From: Archangium primigenium
Lineage (GTDB): Bacteria > Myxococcota > Myxococcia > Myxococcales > Myxococcaceae
DNA length: 64,000 bases
Reading direction: 5' to 3'
Assembly: GCF_016904885.1 (NCBI RefSeq)
Contig: NZ_JADWYI010000001.1
Coordinates: forward strand, 558,001 to 622,000
Shown: positions 29,201 to 37,562 of the stretch, piece after piece
Layout of the letters: every line of letters starts with the position of its first letter
Numbering within the stretch: the first letter of the stretch is position 1
Program-made: the position numbers and the translations under genes
The notes under the pieces: generated by a model
What the model was told of the DNA's origin: nothing
The model's database searches: none
Seen by the model: only the letters and a program-made list of their open reading frames with translations

Positions 29201-30670
29201 GGTGATGTTGACGAAGACCTTGTAGCTCGTGGCGCCCGACACGGCCGCCCAGGTGAGCGTGGGCCGGCGCGTGGTGGTGATCATCGCGCCGTTGGCGGGC
29301 GCGGACACGCGGAAGGCGCCCGTGACGGCCGGAGGCGCCGGGGCCTTGTAGGGGTCCGCGATGATGGTGCGATCCCGCGGATCCGTGCCGCCGCCCGTGG
29401 AGTAGATTTCCACGTTCCAGTTGGCGCCCTGCACCGCGAGCGCCGTGATGCTCTGGCCGCGCAATTGCGTGCCCTGGGCGTTCACCACCGCCAGCCGGAT
29501 GTCCGTGTTGGGCTGGGTGGGGGAGAACTGGTTCTTGGACATCGTCACCGTGGTGTTGGCCGCGTAGGTGAGCTGGTAGGTGAAGGGGCCCGGGGGGTTG
29601 CGCACGCCGGGGGAGCTGATGTCGCCCTCCTGGGGCGCCGGCGAGATGGCCAGCGGCGCGGGGGACAGGTTGATGCGCGCGAAGGCGAGCTCGGGGAAGT
29701 TCAGGTTGATGATCTGGTTGCCCGACTGGGGCGGCGGCGTGGTGCCTCCCCCGCCCGGCCCGTAGACCTCGAAGGACCACAGCGAGTAGCCGTGGGTGGT
29801 GCCGCGCGAGGTGCCGCGCATGCGCACGTAGCGGTACGTGCCCGACACGGTGTGCTCGCGGCGGCCCTTGGCGCCGTCGGTCACGGTGGCCAGCGTCGTC
29901 CAGGAGGTGTCATTGGTGGAGCCGTCGATCGTGTACGTCTTGCCGTAGGCGTCCTCCCAGTCGAGCACCACCTTGGTGAGCGCCTGCGCCGAGCCCAGGT
30001 CCACGCGGATGATCTGCGGATCCACGCCCGGAGCGGACGACCAGCGGGTGCCCCCGTCCCCGTCCACCGCGTACTGGGGCCCATTGCCCGCGGCGTTGTT
30101 CTCGACGCTGGTGGCGGTGACCGACCGGCCCCGCGCCAGATCCGTGCCCGTCGACGTGCTCCCGCCGCTGCCGTACACGGCGAACTCGTACATCGAGTAG
30201 CCGTAGCCGGTCAGGGCGCGCGTCACGCCGAGCATGCGCACGTAGCGGTAGCTGCCCGACACGGTCACCGTGTCCAGACCGCCGTCCGAGCCGGTGACGG
30301 ACGCCAGGTCCGTCCAGGCCGTGGCGTTGGCCGAGCCCTGGATCTTGTAGTCCTTGGCGTACGCCGCCTCCCAGTTGATGGCCACCTGGGTGAGGGCGGT
30401 GGCCTGCCCGAGGTCGACGTAGAACCACTCGCTGGTGGTGAAGGTGGAGCCCCAGCGCGTGGCCAGGTTGCCGTCCACGGCCTCGGCGGCCGAGCCGACC
30501 TCCGTCGACGAGGCGAACGCGGGCTTGTTGAGCGCGAGGTTCTGGCCCGTCTGGGCCTCGGCCGCGAGCGGCGCGAGCAACGCGCCCAGCAGCGCCACGC
30601 CCGCGCGGGCATGGGACAGCCAGGACCCGGTGCCACGAGGGCCCCGGCTGGAATGAAGGGGAAGGGTCAT
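26201..30670 (-). CDS. Secreted GH3 glycoside hydrolase with three discoidin-type CBMs
   Basis: The start is ATG 30670 (MTLPLHSSRG); the frame is open a little further but the extra part is not protein-like. The 1489-residue product has a signal peptide (ALLGALLAPLAAEAQ) and two N-terminal F5/8-type C (CBM32-like) modules, each beginning like NLALNKPAFASS or LARGRSVTATS. Next come a linker, a fibronectin-like domain, and a GH3 catalytic region (RVNDLLGRMTRREKALQM, TTKHWPGQG, and GVICSDW, whose Asp is the expected nucleophile). A GH3 C domain, Ig-like segments (FTLTAPANGATI) and a third C-terminal discoidin module complete it. GH3 enzymes release glucose or related sugars from beta-glucans. 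Beside a GH16 enzyme it suggests extracellular beta-glucan breakdown, possibly of fungal or algal walls. A hairpin separates it from the upstream GH16 gene. Confidence 0.9.
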   Translation of the reverse strand: MTLPLHSSRGPRGTGSWLSHARAGVALLGALLAPLAAEAQTGQNLALNKPAFASSTEVGSAAEAVDGNLATRWGSTFTTSEWFYVDLGQATALTQVAINWEAAYAKDYKIQGSANATAWTDLASVTGSDGGLDTVTVSGSYRYVRMLGVTRALTGYGYSMYEFAVYGSGGSTSTGTDLARGRSVTATSVENNAAGNGPQYAVDGDGGTRWSSAPGVDPQIIRVDLGSAQALTKVVLDWEDAYGKTYTIDGSTNDTSWTTLATVTDGAKGRREHTVSGTYRYVRMRGTSRGTTHGYSLWSFEVYGPGGGGTTPPPQSGNQIINLNFPELAFARINLSPAPLAISPAPQEGDISSPGVRNPPGPFTYQLTYAANTTVTMSKNQFSPTQPNTDIRLAVVNAQGTQLRGQSITALAVQGANWNVEIYSTGGGTDPRDRTIIADPYKAPAPPAVTGAFRVSAPANGAMITTTRRPTLTWAAVSGATSYKVFVNITRDDYDWMAAGSLLDRYSEVGTATGTSFTLTQDLSDRWTYKWYVVATVGGSTSRSDIGNFSVYLPVVETAADGVNLINGMRDLNKNGTIEPYEDWHLPVATRVNDLLGRMTRREKALQMFFDSKTTPNAGFMMGPLSPEDIVTFQRAAAAERLGIPIIDAGDSIHGYKTSWPTQPALAATRDPQRSWDMGDMQRREQLAVGSRGTLSPLAEVGTKVLYPRIQEGSGEDADLAAGLTRALIAGLQGGPEVNPHSIWVTTKHWPGQGAGGEAGITYDGTTIHYHMRPWHAAIEAGTSGIMPGYAGSWLLGPEGYGAGDNPGILNYLRQNLGYTGVICSDWLPSGAWARSATAGSDVMGGATPTQMGTFETDVSEARITDATRRILDLKFRMGLFEDPYRKGPAGTAEWHTATNKQLARQAAQESLTLLKNDGALPLRLPAGSRLVVAGPRADDPACMVTWRSDFHGTEFGDLTIYQAIKQRAERDGIIVYKDAAPAGVTPNAAIVVVGESYFTHGTEWDKEKPYLPGDPIGPAHDAKWGDQYGVITSFKSKNIPTTTVMILPRPYVLTNVVPQSNALLMAYRPGDMGGLAVADLLFGDVLPRGKLPWQLPRSMSQIGTDNESNQLERWDLPFDLGATDSERATIRQKIAAGEAIQPIYGNPLFQYGTGLQGFGLTDSTPPAAFTLTAPANGATITGARPAFTWNASSDAQTGIHRYEVVIDGIALTTTKTTSAPLEGMVFANGQHSWFVRAYNWAGGVTASPTSTFTLNDTTAPAAFSALVPAAGSTVSGSSTTFIWEQSSDVGSGISRYVLQVDGADRTPTLNPTPRVASTTNLALGRNAYASSSEFGSGNDAVDGNATTRWSSRSDTASPDTESLMIDLGGVYSVKRVVLNWEAAYGSQYVIEASLDGSTNWKALYTETAGNGGLDDLTGLNGVGRYVRMRGVKRALPYGYSLWEFEVYGTGTEQTSLTGLSTGSHTWRVRAIDGAGNATLSNGPVSFTK

Positions 30671-30716
30671 GGGGATCGGAGGGACGGCGAGGACAGCGGG
30701 GGGGGAAAACGACGAA

Positions 30717-30750
30717 CGGGCGCCCTGGCGAAAATCCGCCAGGACGCCCG
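30717..30750 (-). terminator. Terminator-like hairpin between GH16 and GH3 genes
   Basis: The arms CGGGCGCCCTGGCG (30717-30730) and CGCCAGGACGCCCG (30737-30750) pair at 13 of 14 positions around a 6-base loop. On the minus strand the hairpin follows the GH16 stop by 15 bp and is followed by TTCGTCGTTTTCC. It may end or attenuate transcription before the GH3 gene. Confidence 0.65.
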
Positions 30751-30765
30751 GGAACGAACCGGGGG

Positions 30766-33171
30766 CTACTTCAGGTCGAGGTAGTCCACCGAGAAGATCC
30801 ACCCGTTCGGGTGGGTGACGCCCGCCAGGCAGAGCGTGCCGGTGCCGCTGCCCGAGAAGGTGGTGGAGATGTCCTTGAGGCTCGGGCTGCTCCAGCCACC
30901 CGTCGCGGTGCCCAGCGTCAGCGTGCCGATCACCGTGTTGTTGAACTTGAGCTGCGCCTGGCCCCCGGCGTACGGCGCGCCCACGTGGGCCACGGCCGTC
31001 TTGAGCCCGGAGATGTTCACGTTGCTCCAGCAGATGCTGTCGCCACCCTCGAAGGCGACGACCTTGCTGCCGCTGTCACCGCCGGCCTCGGCGAAGCAGC
31101 CGGTCATCGTGCCCGTCTCGGCCTCCAGGCGCACGGGCGTGCCCGTGGAGGGGGGCGGCTCGGTGGTGCCGCCGCCGTTCGTGGTGCAGTGGCCCCAGGC
31201 CGCGCAGGTGGTGCCCGAGCGGCAGGCGCCGCAGGTGCCGCCGCAGCCGTCCGAGCCGCAGGTCTTGCCCGTGCAGTCCGGCTGGCAGGCATTGGCCGAG
31301 GTGCCCAGGTACATGTTGTCCACCCACACCTGCGAGCCGTTGAAGGCCGTGCCGCTCGCGGCGCCCAGGTCGATCTCGAACTTGTAGGTGCCCGAGGCGC
31401 TGGCGGTGAAGTTGGGCGGCGAGCACGTGGTCCACGAGGTGCCCACGCTGCAGTTGAACGAGGTGAGGGTGGTCCAGGGGTCCTTGGTCAGCGCGACCTT
31501 GAGGGGCACCGTGCGGGCCACGCTCGACTTGAGGTCCACCTTCCACTTGTACTGGGTCCCGGCCGTCAGCGGCACGCCTTCCTGGCGGACCTGGACGCTG
31601 TGGTTCTGCCAGCCGTTGTTGTCGATGCGCACCCACTGCACGTAGCCGCGCGTGCCACCCTCGTTGATGACCTCGGTGATGCCCGCGCCGCCGTCGAAGA
31701 ACAGGTCGCTGCGGTGGTAGGTGTAGTCCTCGTTGAAGCCGCAGTTGCGGATGAGGTTGTCCGGCTTGCCGTCGCCGTTGCCGTCCTGGCACGCGGCCAC
31801 GGGGGCCTGGGAGTAGCCCGCGTCCCGGTGGAACCAGCGCACGTAGTCCACCTCGAGCTTGGCCTTGGAGCCGTCCTTCGCCCAGTCGATGTTGATGCAG
31901 CTGGCGGGCGTCTCCTGGCACTTGCCGCTCACGCACGCGGCGTTGTTGGCGCACTGGGCGCTGCTCGAGCAGGCGCGGTTGCCCCAACCCAGACAGCCCA
32001 GCTCACCGCCCACCGCGTTGTTGAGGATGAGGTACATGGGCTGGCGGAACTCGGTCGCGCCATCGCCGATGGAGAAGGTGCCCACGGGCGTGCCGCCGTT
32101 GTAGGGCATGGTGTCGATGTAGATCTTGAAGCCGTTCTCGTCCCAGAGAAAGCCCCAGGTGTGCCACTGGTGGTAGTCGATCGTCTTGCCGTCCCAGGTG
32201 GCGCGCGCGCCGCCCACGTCCCCGTCACACTTGGCGTCGCCGTTGTTCGGCCACGAGCTGCACGCGTTGGGCTCCCAGCCCCCGGCGCGCGCCGCCAGCT
32301 CGCCCGTCTCGGGGATCTCCCGCCACAGGACGTTGTAGCCCATGGCCTTGTTCTCCGGGAACAGGGCCTTGTTCTCCTTGATCTGCGTGTACTCCATCAC
32401 GTCAATCTCGCCCGTCATGGGCCAGCCGACGCTGTCCTCGCGCCCGCCGTTGGCGATGGCGCTGTTGGCGCCGAGCAGCCAGATGGCCGGCCACATGCCG
32501 CTGGGCGGCGTGACCCCGGAGGCCAGCTCCGCGAAGGGCATGCGCGCGCGGAACTCCAGGTAGCCGTAGCGCATCTCCACCTTCTCGTCGCTGCTGATGC
32601 GGCCGGAGGTGTACTTGGTGTCGTTGCCCGGAGCGTTCGCGATGCCCGAGAAGGGCGCGCACTCCTCGTGATCATAGACACCATTCTTGTTGCGGTCGTT
32701 CAGACAGTAGCCGGTGCTCGCGCAGGTACCGCCGTTGTTACACTGGCTGCTGGTCGTGCACGTCTGCCACACCACACAGTCCAGCGGCTCCTGACGCGCC
32801 AAGAGCGTCAGCTTGCCGTTCTCGACACAGTAGTTCCAATTGTTCGCGTTGGCGGGGTTGGCGCACTCGCGGTTGGTATACGCCTGCTGCTCGAAGTTGA
32901 CGCCCAGGTTCTCCTTCGTCCAGTTCGTCGTGTTCAGGTAGCTCTTGCCCTGACCCCCGTTGAGCGCGCCGCCGAAGTCATCCTCCCACGTGAGCGAGAA
33001 GGCCTGGCCGCCGATGGTGAGGCCCGCCGCGAGTGCCTCCTGGCACACCGCCGCGTCCCCTTCCACCTCCGCCACCGCCCGCGACTCGGGACCGCCACAG
33101 CCCACCGCGCCCAACGACAGGGCACTCGCGAGCCAGCCCCACCGCAGCCATCGACTTCCTCTTCCACTCAT
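30766..33171 (-). CDS. GH16 endo-beta-glucanase-like lipoprotein with CBMs
   Basis: ATG 33171 with AAGG upstream gives 801 residues and a lipoprotein signal (SALSLGAVGCGG). Residues ~55-430 are a GH16 domain: LTWEDDFGG at its start, GMWPAIWLLG, and the catalytic GEIDVMEYT (E-x-D-x-x-E). Two Cys-rich inserts of the SSQCNNGGTC type sit within it. A jelly-roll CBM-like region follows (~residue 455-630, VQVRQEGVPLTAGTQYKWKV). After it comes a Cys-rich linker (CTGKTCGSDGCGGTCGAC, related to the repeats of the 42518 gene), then a C-terminal CBM6/CBM35-like module (VRLEAETGTMTG to GWIFSVDYLDLK). GH16 enzymes of this type cut beta-1,3- or mixed-linked glucans. With the adjacent GH3 enzyme it could take such polymers to glucose. 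It is probably anchored on the cell surface. Confidence 0.9.
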   Translation of the reverse strand: MSGRGSRWLRWGWLASALSLGAVGCGGPESRAVAEVEGDAAVCQEALAAGLTIGGQAFSLTWEDDFGGALNGGQGKSYLNTTNWTKENLGVNFEQQAYTNRECANPANANNWNYCVENGKLTLLARQEPLDCVVWQTCTTSSQCNNGGTCASTGYCLNDRNKNGVYDHEECAPFSGIANAPGNDTKYTSGRISSDEKVEMRYGYLEFRARMPFAELASGVTPPSGMWPAIWLLGANSAIANGGREDSVGWPMTGEIDVMEYTQIKENKALFPENKAMGYNVLWREIPETGELAARAGGWEPNACSSWPNNGDAKCDGDVGGARATWDGKTIDYHQWHTWGFLWDENGFKIYIDTMPYNGGTPVGTFSIGDGATEFRQPMYLILNNAVGGELGCLGWGNRACSSSAQCANNAACVSGKCQETPASCINIDWAKDGSKAKLEVDYVRWFHRDAGYSQAPVAACQDGNGDGKPDNLIRNCGFNEDYTYHRSDLFFDGGAGITEVINEGGTRGYVQWVRIDNNGWQNHSVQVRQEGVPLTAGTQYKWKVDLKSSVARTVPLKVALTKDPWTTLTSFNCSVGTSWTTCSPPNFTASASGTYKFEIDLGAASGTAFNGSQVWVDNMYLGTSANACQPDCTGKTCGSDGCGGTCGACRSGTTCAAWGHCTTNGGGTTEPPPSTGTPVRLEAETGTMTGCFAEAGGDSGSKVVAFEGGDSICWSNVNISGLKTAVAHVGAPYAGGQAQLKFNNTVIGTLTLGTATGGWSSPSLKDISTTFSGSGTGTLCLAGVTHPNGWIFSVDYLDLK

Positions 33172-33694
33172 GTCGGGAACCTTTTCTTCCTGAAAAACTC
33201 GGCAGAATCCGAATTCAGAAATTCACCGAATACCATTGCGCGGCTTTCTCGAAAACCGGGAATTATCTGACGCGGCGCGGCGCGGTGCGTCGTCGGAGCT
33301 CCCACGGTGCGGCTGACGCGGCGCGGCACCCTCGGACCCGGCGGCGAAAAGACGGGCGGACGTCACGGCCCGCGTGTCTGGGAGATTGTTCTTTCCGAGA
33401 CAGTCCCCACACCCCACCCAGGCCGCGCATCCGGCAGAAATGACAGCGCCAGAATGGTGCACTCCGCCTGTCTTACAGGGTCGGTGAAAACCGATTGGGC
33501 TGGAAGGCAGTGGAATCCCAGGCTTCGCAAGGGGTTGCGAGGCGGGAATGGCCGACGGTGGACGAAGCGGATGCCCGGGGCTGGACGAAGCCCGCCCCGA
33601 GTGTCGCCGCCCAACACCCTGGCCCCAGGCACACCCCCTGCTTGCATTCCGGTCCAGGGGCGGGCCCGTCCGGACGCCGAGGGGGAACAGGGAC
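33172..33694. other. 523-bp divergent intergenic region
   Basis: The region separates GH16 (minus) from the TPR gene (plus). The 80 bases next to GH16 are AT-rich for this genome and hold imperfect inverted repeats around GAATTC near 33210, a plausible promoter/operator. The rest is GC-rich. I looked for c-di-GMP, cobalamin and TPP riboswitch signatures and found none convincing. Frames here lack codon bias typical of genes. Confidence 0.45.
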
Positions 33695-34273
33695 ATGGGT
33701 CCGAGGGCGCTGAAGGAAGAGGCGTTGCACTTGTACGCACAACGGCGCTTCACCGAGTGCGCGCGGACGTACGCGAAGCTGGTGGAGCTCGAGCCGGGAG
33801 ATCCCTCCCTGCACGTGCGCCAGGCCGAGGCCTGTCGGCGCGCGGGAGACAGACACCAGGCGCTCAATGCCTACCGCGCGGCGGCCGAGTTGTGGCGGCG
33901 CCTGGGCAACGAGGCCCGCGCCCGCGCGGTGTTGAAGGTGGCGATGGAGTTGGAGCCGCGGCCCGAGGTGGCCCGGGAGCTCACCCGGCTCGGGCCTCCC
34001 GCGCCGCTCGCGGGGCCGCAGGAGCTGTTCGAGTTTCCGGAGGATCTGGAAGCGCCCCATGCCTGGAGCCCGGGGGGCATGCCCTCCCGGCCCGCGGCGG
34101 TGGAGCTGCGGCGGTTGTCGGACAACCTGCTCGCCATCCGCTCCGCGCCGGGCGCTCGCTGGTGGGTGGTGTCCTCGCGCACGCCGCTGCTGGCCTACGA
34201 GGTGGAGGACATCGACTGCATGGCGGCCTCCGGCGAGGGGGCCCTGGAGGTGACGCTCCTCAATGACTCATGA
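33695..34273 (+). CDS. Small TPR-containing protein
   Basis: ATG 33695 (MGPRALKEEA), preceded by GGGGGAA, gives 192 residues. The N-terminal ~90 residues are TPR-like: LHLYAQRRFTECARTYAKL, HVRQAEACRRAGDRHQALNA and LWRRLGNEARARAVLKVA, a stretch that resembles the N-terminal TPR region of other myxobacterial regulatory proteins. The C-terminal half is predicted beta-rich (LLAIRSAPGARWWVVSSRTP, then EVEDIDCMAASG) and matches nothing I recognise. There is no signal peptide. The last six bases overlap the end of the convergent response-regulator gene. A cytoplasmic adaptor role is a guess from the TPRs. Confidence 0.72.
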   Translation: MGPRALKEEALHLYAQRRFTECARTYAKLVELEPGDPSLHVRQAEACRRAGDRHQALNAYRAAAELWRRLGNEARARAVLKVAMELEPRPEVARELTRLGPPAPLAGPQELFEFPEDLEAPHAWSPGGMPSRPAAVELRRLSDNLLAIRSAPGARWWVVSSRTPLLAYEVEDIDCMAASGEGALEVTLLNDS

Positions 34274-34660
34274 CTGGCCACAGTGGTGCCGGACGATCGC
34301 GAGCAGCGCGTCCACGTCGATGGGCTTGGGCACGTACGCGCTCGCCCCCGCGGGAGGACGGTGGCTCGCCGAGGTGATGACCACCGGGATGTCCGCGAGC
34401 GGCGCCTCCTCGCGCATGCGGGCCAGGAAGGCATGCCCGTCCATCACCGGCATCATCACGTCCAGGAGGATCAAGCACGGCCGCCGCATGCCCTTGAGAC
34501 GCACGAGCGCGTCCTGGCCATTGAGCGCCGTCACCGTCTGGTAGCCCTCCAGCTCCAGCAGCTCGCTCACCGAGTCGCGGATGTCCTCGTCATCCTCCAC
34601 CAGGAGGATGGAGGGCGCGGGCGCATCGAGGCGCGAGGGGGTGGAGGACGAGGGACTCAC
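34268..34660 (-). CDS. Single-domain response regulator (CheY-like)
   Basis: The GTG at 34660 overlaps the stop of the upstream gene (GTGA), so translation is probably coupled. The 130-residue product is a lone receiver domain: acidic pocket LLVEDDEDIRDS, phospho-acceptor Asp in LILLDVMMPVMDGHAF, the Ser/Thr switch VVITSAS, and the conserved Lys in YVPKPIDVDALL. There is no output domain, so it acts by protein contact or as a phosphate relay. A Ser/Pro-rich N-terminal extension of about 15 residues precedes it. No histidine kinase is adjacent; the nearest one is at 39969-42281. Confidence 0.92.
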   Translation of the reverse strand: MSPSSSTPSRLDAPAPSILLVEDDEDIRDSVSELLELEGYQTVTALNGQDALVRLKGMRRPCLILLDVMMPVMDGHAFLARMREEAPLADIPVVITSASHRPPAGASAYVPKPIDVDALLAIVRHHCGQS

Positions 34661-34944
34661 AGCGTGGCCGTGTCCGTCTGCTCGGCCGGTTGGGTTCCAG
34701 GCAGCGTGGACAGGAAGTCGTCCACCTGGTGGGCACTCGGGGACTCATCCGCCTGTGCCATGCTCTCGCAGTGCTCGCTCTGGCGCTTGCTGTGGCAGTG
34801 CCGCACGCCGTAGACGTGGTGGCAGCCGCACGAGTCCACCCGCTTCTTCGCGCACAGGGAGGGGTTGAACACCGGCGCCGTCTTCACCTCCAGCGGCCCC
34901 GCGTGCACCGTCAACGCCATCACCACCGCTCCGAAGATCCCCAT
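34657..34944 (-). CDS. Small exported Cys/His-rich protein
   Basis: ATG 34944 (MGIFGAVVMALTVHAG) gives a 95-residue protein whose first 16 residues are a short signal peptide; the frame is open upstream, but that part reads like non-coding DNA. The mature part has six Cys and several His in LCAKKRVDSCGCHHVYG, RHCHSKR and SEHCES, which could bind a metal or form disulfides, and an acidic tail. I do not recognise a family. The stop overlaps the start of the response-regulator gene by four bases, so the two are probably made together, although one is exported and the other cytoplasmic. It diverges from rtcB across 206 bp. Confidence 0.65.
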   Translation of the reverse strand: MGIFGAVVMALTVHAGPLEVKTAPVFNPSLCAKKRVDSCGCHHVYGVRHCHSKRQSEHCESMAQADESPSAHQVDDFLSTLPGTQPAEQTDTATL

Positions 34945-35150
34945 CTCCCAACCCCCTTGCCATACCGACCGTCCTGGAGGAGAGATGGGAATTCTTCCGT
35001 CGGGCGGCAACTGGGGAAGTCTCCCTACCCCGGTCCAAACCCACGGCCCGTCCACCTGACGCCAGAGTGGTTGGCCCCTCTGTCCGTCAGCTTTCAGGGG
35101 ATGGAGTCGTCTCCCCGGGCGGTTCACATCCCTCACGGGGAGGACAGGCC

Positions 35151-36503
35151 ATGAGCTGGACGCAGCGGTTGGAGAAGGCGGGGGACGGGCACTACGTCCT
35201 GCCCAAGACGAAGACGATGCGGGTGGAGGCGCACCTGTTCCTCTCGGACAAGCTGCTCCACGGCGCGGGAGACGGACAGCCGGGCCTCGAGGAGGGCGTG
35301 CTCCAGCAGATCATCAACGCCGCGTCCTTCCCCGGCGTCACCCGGGTGGCCGTGACGCCCGACTGCCATGTGGGCTACGGGGTGCCCATCGGCACCGTGG
35401 TGGAGACCGAGGGCATCCTCCTGCCCACCGCGGCGGGCTACGACATCGGCTGCGGCATGGTGCAGTTGCAGACGAGCCTCACCGCCGAGGACGTGGCCGA
35501 CCCCAACAAGCGCCGCCGGTGGATCGACGCCGTCACCGAGCGCATCGCCGTGGGCGTGGGCGCCGCGCGGGTGCGCCACCAGCGCAAGGTGGACGCGCGC
35601 ACCTTCGCGGAGGTGGTGCGCCATGGGGCCCAGGCCCTCGGCCGCCACGGCTCCATCACCGAGCGCGACTTCCTGCCCGTGGAGGACGACCGCGTGGACA
35701 TCCCCACCCGGGCCTACGAGAAGCGCGAGCAGCTCGGCAGCCTCGGGGGCGGCAACCACTTCACCGAGATGCAGGTGGACGAGTCGGGCCGCGTCTGGGT
35801 GATGCTGCACACCGGCAGCCGGGGCTTCGGCTGGAACATCGCCAAGCACTACTTCGTGGAGGGCGCCGCGGCGCTCGGGCTCGGCCGGCGCAGCGAGGAC
35901 TTCATCTGGCTGGACGCGGAGAGCCGGCTCGGCCACGAGTATTGGAACCTGCACAACATGGCGGCCAACTTCGCCGTGGCCAACCGCCTGCTCATCGCCG
36001 AGGCCGTGTGCGCGGCGCTCGAGGAGGTGTTCGGCGGGACGGCGAGCGTCTACTACGAGATCTCCCACAACCTCATCCAGAAGGAGGCGGGTCGGTTCGT
36101 GGCCCGTAAGGGCGCCACGCGGGCGTTTCCCGGGGGCCACCCCGCGCTCAAGGGCACGCCCTGGGCCGCCTCGGGCCACCCCATCCTCATCCCCGGCTCC
36201 ATGGAGACCGGCAGCGCCATCCTCTTCGCCGAGTCCGGCGCCGAGCGCTCCATCTACTCGGTGAACCACGGCGCCGGCCGACGGATGTCCCGGAGCGAGG
36301 CCCGGCGCTCGTTGGATCAGGACGAGACGGACCTGCGGATGATGGAGCAGGACATCCTGCTCAACACGCGCACCACGCCCCTGGACGAGTCGGGGCCCTG
36401 CTACAAGAACCTCGACGACGTGCTGGACACGGTGGAGATGGCGGGCCTGGCCCGGGTGGCCCGGCGGCTCAAGCCCGTGGCCTGCATCAAGGGCGCGGAC
36501 TAG
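35151..36503 (+). CDS. rtcB: RtcB-family RNA ligase
   Basis: ATG 35151 (MSWTQRLEKAG), after GGGGAGGA, gives 450 residues, a normal length. The family's metal and guanylylation sites are present: VTPDCHVGYGVPIGTV and GYDIGCGM at the N-terminus, LGGGNHFTEMQ, LHTGSRGFGW, YYEISHNLIQKE, and HGAGRRMSRSEA with the nucleophilic His. RtcB joins 2',3'-cyclic phosphate or 3'-phosphate RNA ends to 5'-OH ends using GTP and Mn2+, in tRNA or rRNA repair. No rtcA, rtcR or archease gene lies next to it, so the usual sigma-54 rtc operon is absent. It ends 109 bp before the MBL-fold gene. Confidence 0.93.
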   Translation: MSWTQRLEKAGDGHYVLPKTKTMRVEAHLFLSDKLLHGAGDGQPGLEEGVLQQIINAASFPGVTRVAVTPDCHVGYGVPIGTVVETEGILLPTAAGYDIGCGMVQLQTSLTAEDVADPNKRRRWIDAVTERIAVGVGAARVRHQRKVDARTFAEVVRHGAQALGRHGSITERDFLPVEDDRVDIPTRAYEKREQLGSLGGGNHFTEMQVDESGRVWVMLHTGSRGFGWNIAKHYFVEGAAALGLGRRSEDFIWLDAESRLGHEYWNLHNMAANFAVANRLLIAEAVCAALEEVFGGTASVYYEISHNLIQKEAGRFVARKGATRAFPGGHPALKGTPWAASGHPILIPGSMETGSAILFAESGAERSIYSVNHGAGRRMSRSEARRSLDQDETDLRMMEQDILLNTRTTPLDESGPCYKNLDDVLDTVEMAGLARVARRLKPVACIKGAD

Positions 36504-36612
36504 GCGGGCAGGCAACCCCCGGCCCCCGTCCCCCTGGTTCCCGGGCGGGAGGCTCCCCAGCTTCCCAGGCGACACGGCCCCTTGGGGCCCCCAGCGTCGA
36601 AGGAGCCGAGGG

Positions 36613-37527
36613 ATGCGCATCCACCACCTCAACTGCGTGACCATGTGTCCACCCGGCGGCCGGTGGATGGACGGCCGCTCGCATGGCAAGGGCCTGTCCG
36701 CCTCCCTGGTGTGCCACTGCCTGCTCATCGAGACCGAGCGGGGCCTGGTGCTCGTGGACACGGGCTTCGGCCTGGGGGACGTGCGCGACCCCCGGCCCCG
36801 GCTCAGCTCCTTCTTCCTCCAGCTCAACCGGCCCCAGCTCCACGAGGAGATGACGGCCATCCGGCAGGTGGAGCGGCTGGGCTTCAAGCCCGAGGACGTG
36901 CGCCACATCCTGCTCACGCACCTGGACTTCGATCACGCCGGCGGCCTGGATGACTTCCCGGACGCCGACGTGCACGTGATGCTGGACGAGGTGGAGGCCG
37001 CCGCGGCGCAGCGCACGTGGCTGGATCGGCAGCGCTTCCGGCCCCGGCAGTGGCGCACCCAGCCGCACTGGGTGACCTACCCCACGCCGACCGGGGGCGA
37101 GCGCTGGTACGGCTTCGATGCGGTGCGCGAGCTCAAGGGGCTGCCGCCGGAGATCCTCCTGGTGCCGCTGGTGGGACACACGCTGGGGCACGCGGGCATC
37201 GCCATCCAGCGGCCCGAGGGGTGGCTGCTGCACGCGGGCGACGCGTACTTCCACCACGAGGAGATGAACCCGGACCATCCCTCGTGCACGCCGGGCCTGT
37301 GGGCGTACCAGGAGCTGATGCAGAAGGACGGGCGGATGCGGCGGCACAACCAGGAGCGGCTGCGCGAGCTCGTGCGGGTGCACGACCGGGACGTTCAGGT
37401 GTTCTGCGCCCACGACGCCACGGAGTTCGAGCGCCTGGAGCAGGAGTCTCGCGCGGACGAGCCCCATGCCCTGCGCGGCCTGGGCTCGGTCCAGGACGTG
37501 GAGCCCACCCTGCCTACCCTGCATTGA
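36613..37527 (+). CDS. MBL-fold hydrolase, AHL-lactonase-like
   Basis: ATG 36613, preceded by GGAG, gives 304 residues with no signal peptide. The metallo-beta-lactamase fold shows its metal motif as LLTHLDFDHAGGLDDF (HxDxDH, as in the AttM/AiiA quorum-quenching lactonases), then VGHTLGHAGIA, LLHAGDAYFHHEE and a late His in VFCAHDATEF. The N-terminal HHLNCVTMCPPGG and the LVLVDTGFG strand fit the same group. It probably opens lactones or related esters in the cytoplasm. Whether N-acyl homoserine lactones are the substrate cannot be told from sequence. It is followed after 35 bp by the AAA ATPase gene on the same strand, but base composition changes sharply there. Confidence 0.87.
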   Translation: MRIHHLNCVTMCPPGGRWMDGRSHGKGLSASLVCHCLLIETERGLVLVDTGFGLGDVRDPRPRLSSFFLQLNRPQLHEEMTAIRQVERLGFKPEDVRHILLTHLDFDHAGGLDDFPDADVHVMLDEVEAAAAQRTWLDRQRFRPRQWRTQPHWVTYPTPTGGERWYGFDAVRELKGLPPEILLVPLVGHTLGHAGIAIQRPEGWLLHAGDAYFHHEEMNPDHPSCTPGLWAYQELMQKDGRMRRHNQERLRELVRVHDRDVQVFCAHDATEFERLEQESRADEPHALRGLGSVQDVEPTLPTLH

Positions 37528-37562
37528 GGGTGGCGGGCGGCGGGAGTTGATAGGGTGGCGGC

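Noticed and set aside
25811-30784. Open frame of 1657 codons antisense to the GH3 gene
   Set aside because: No domain, extreme Arg/Gly/His content; the opposite strand encodes CBM32 and GH3 motifs.
33330-33560. Possible riboswitch in the gap before the TPR gene
   Set aside because: The GGTGAAAACC and GCACTCC pieces recalled riboswitch cores, but conserved c-di-GMP, cobalamin and TPP elements are missing and no regulated transporter or enzyme follows.
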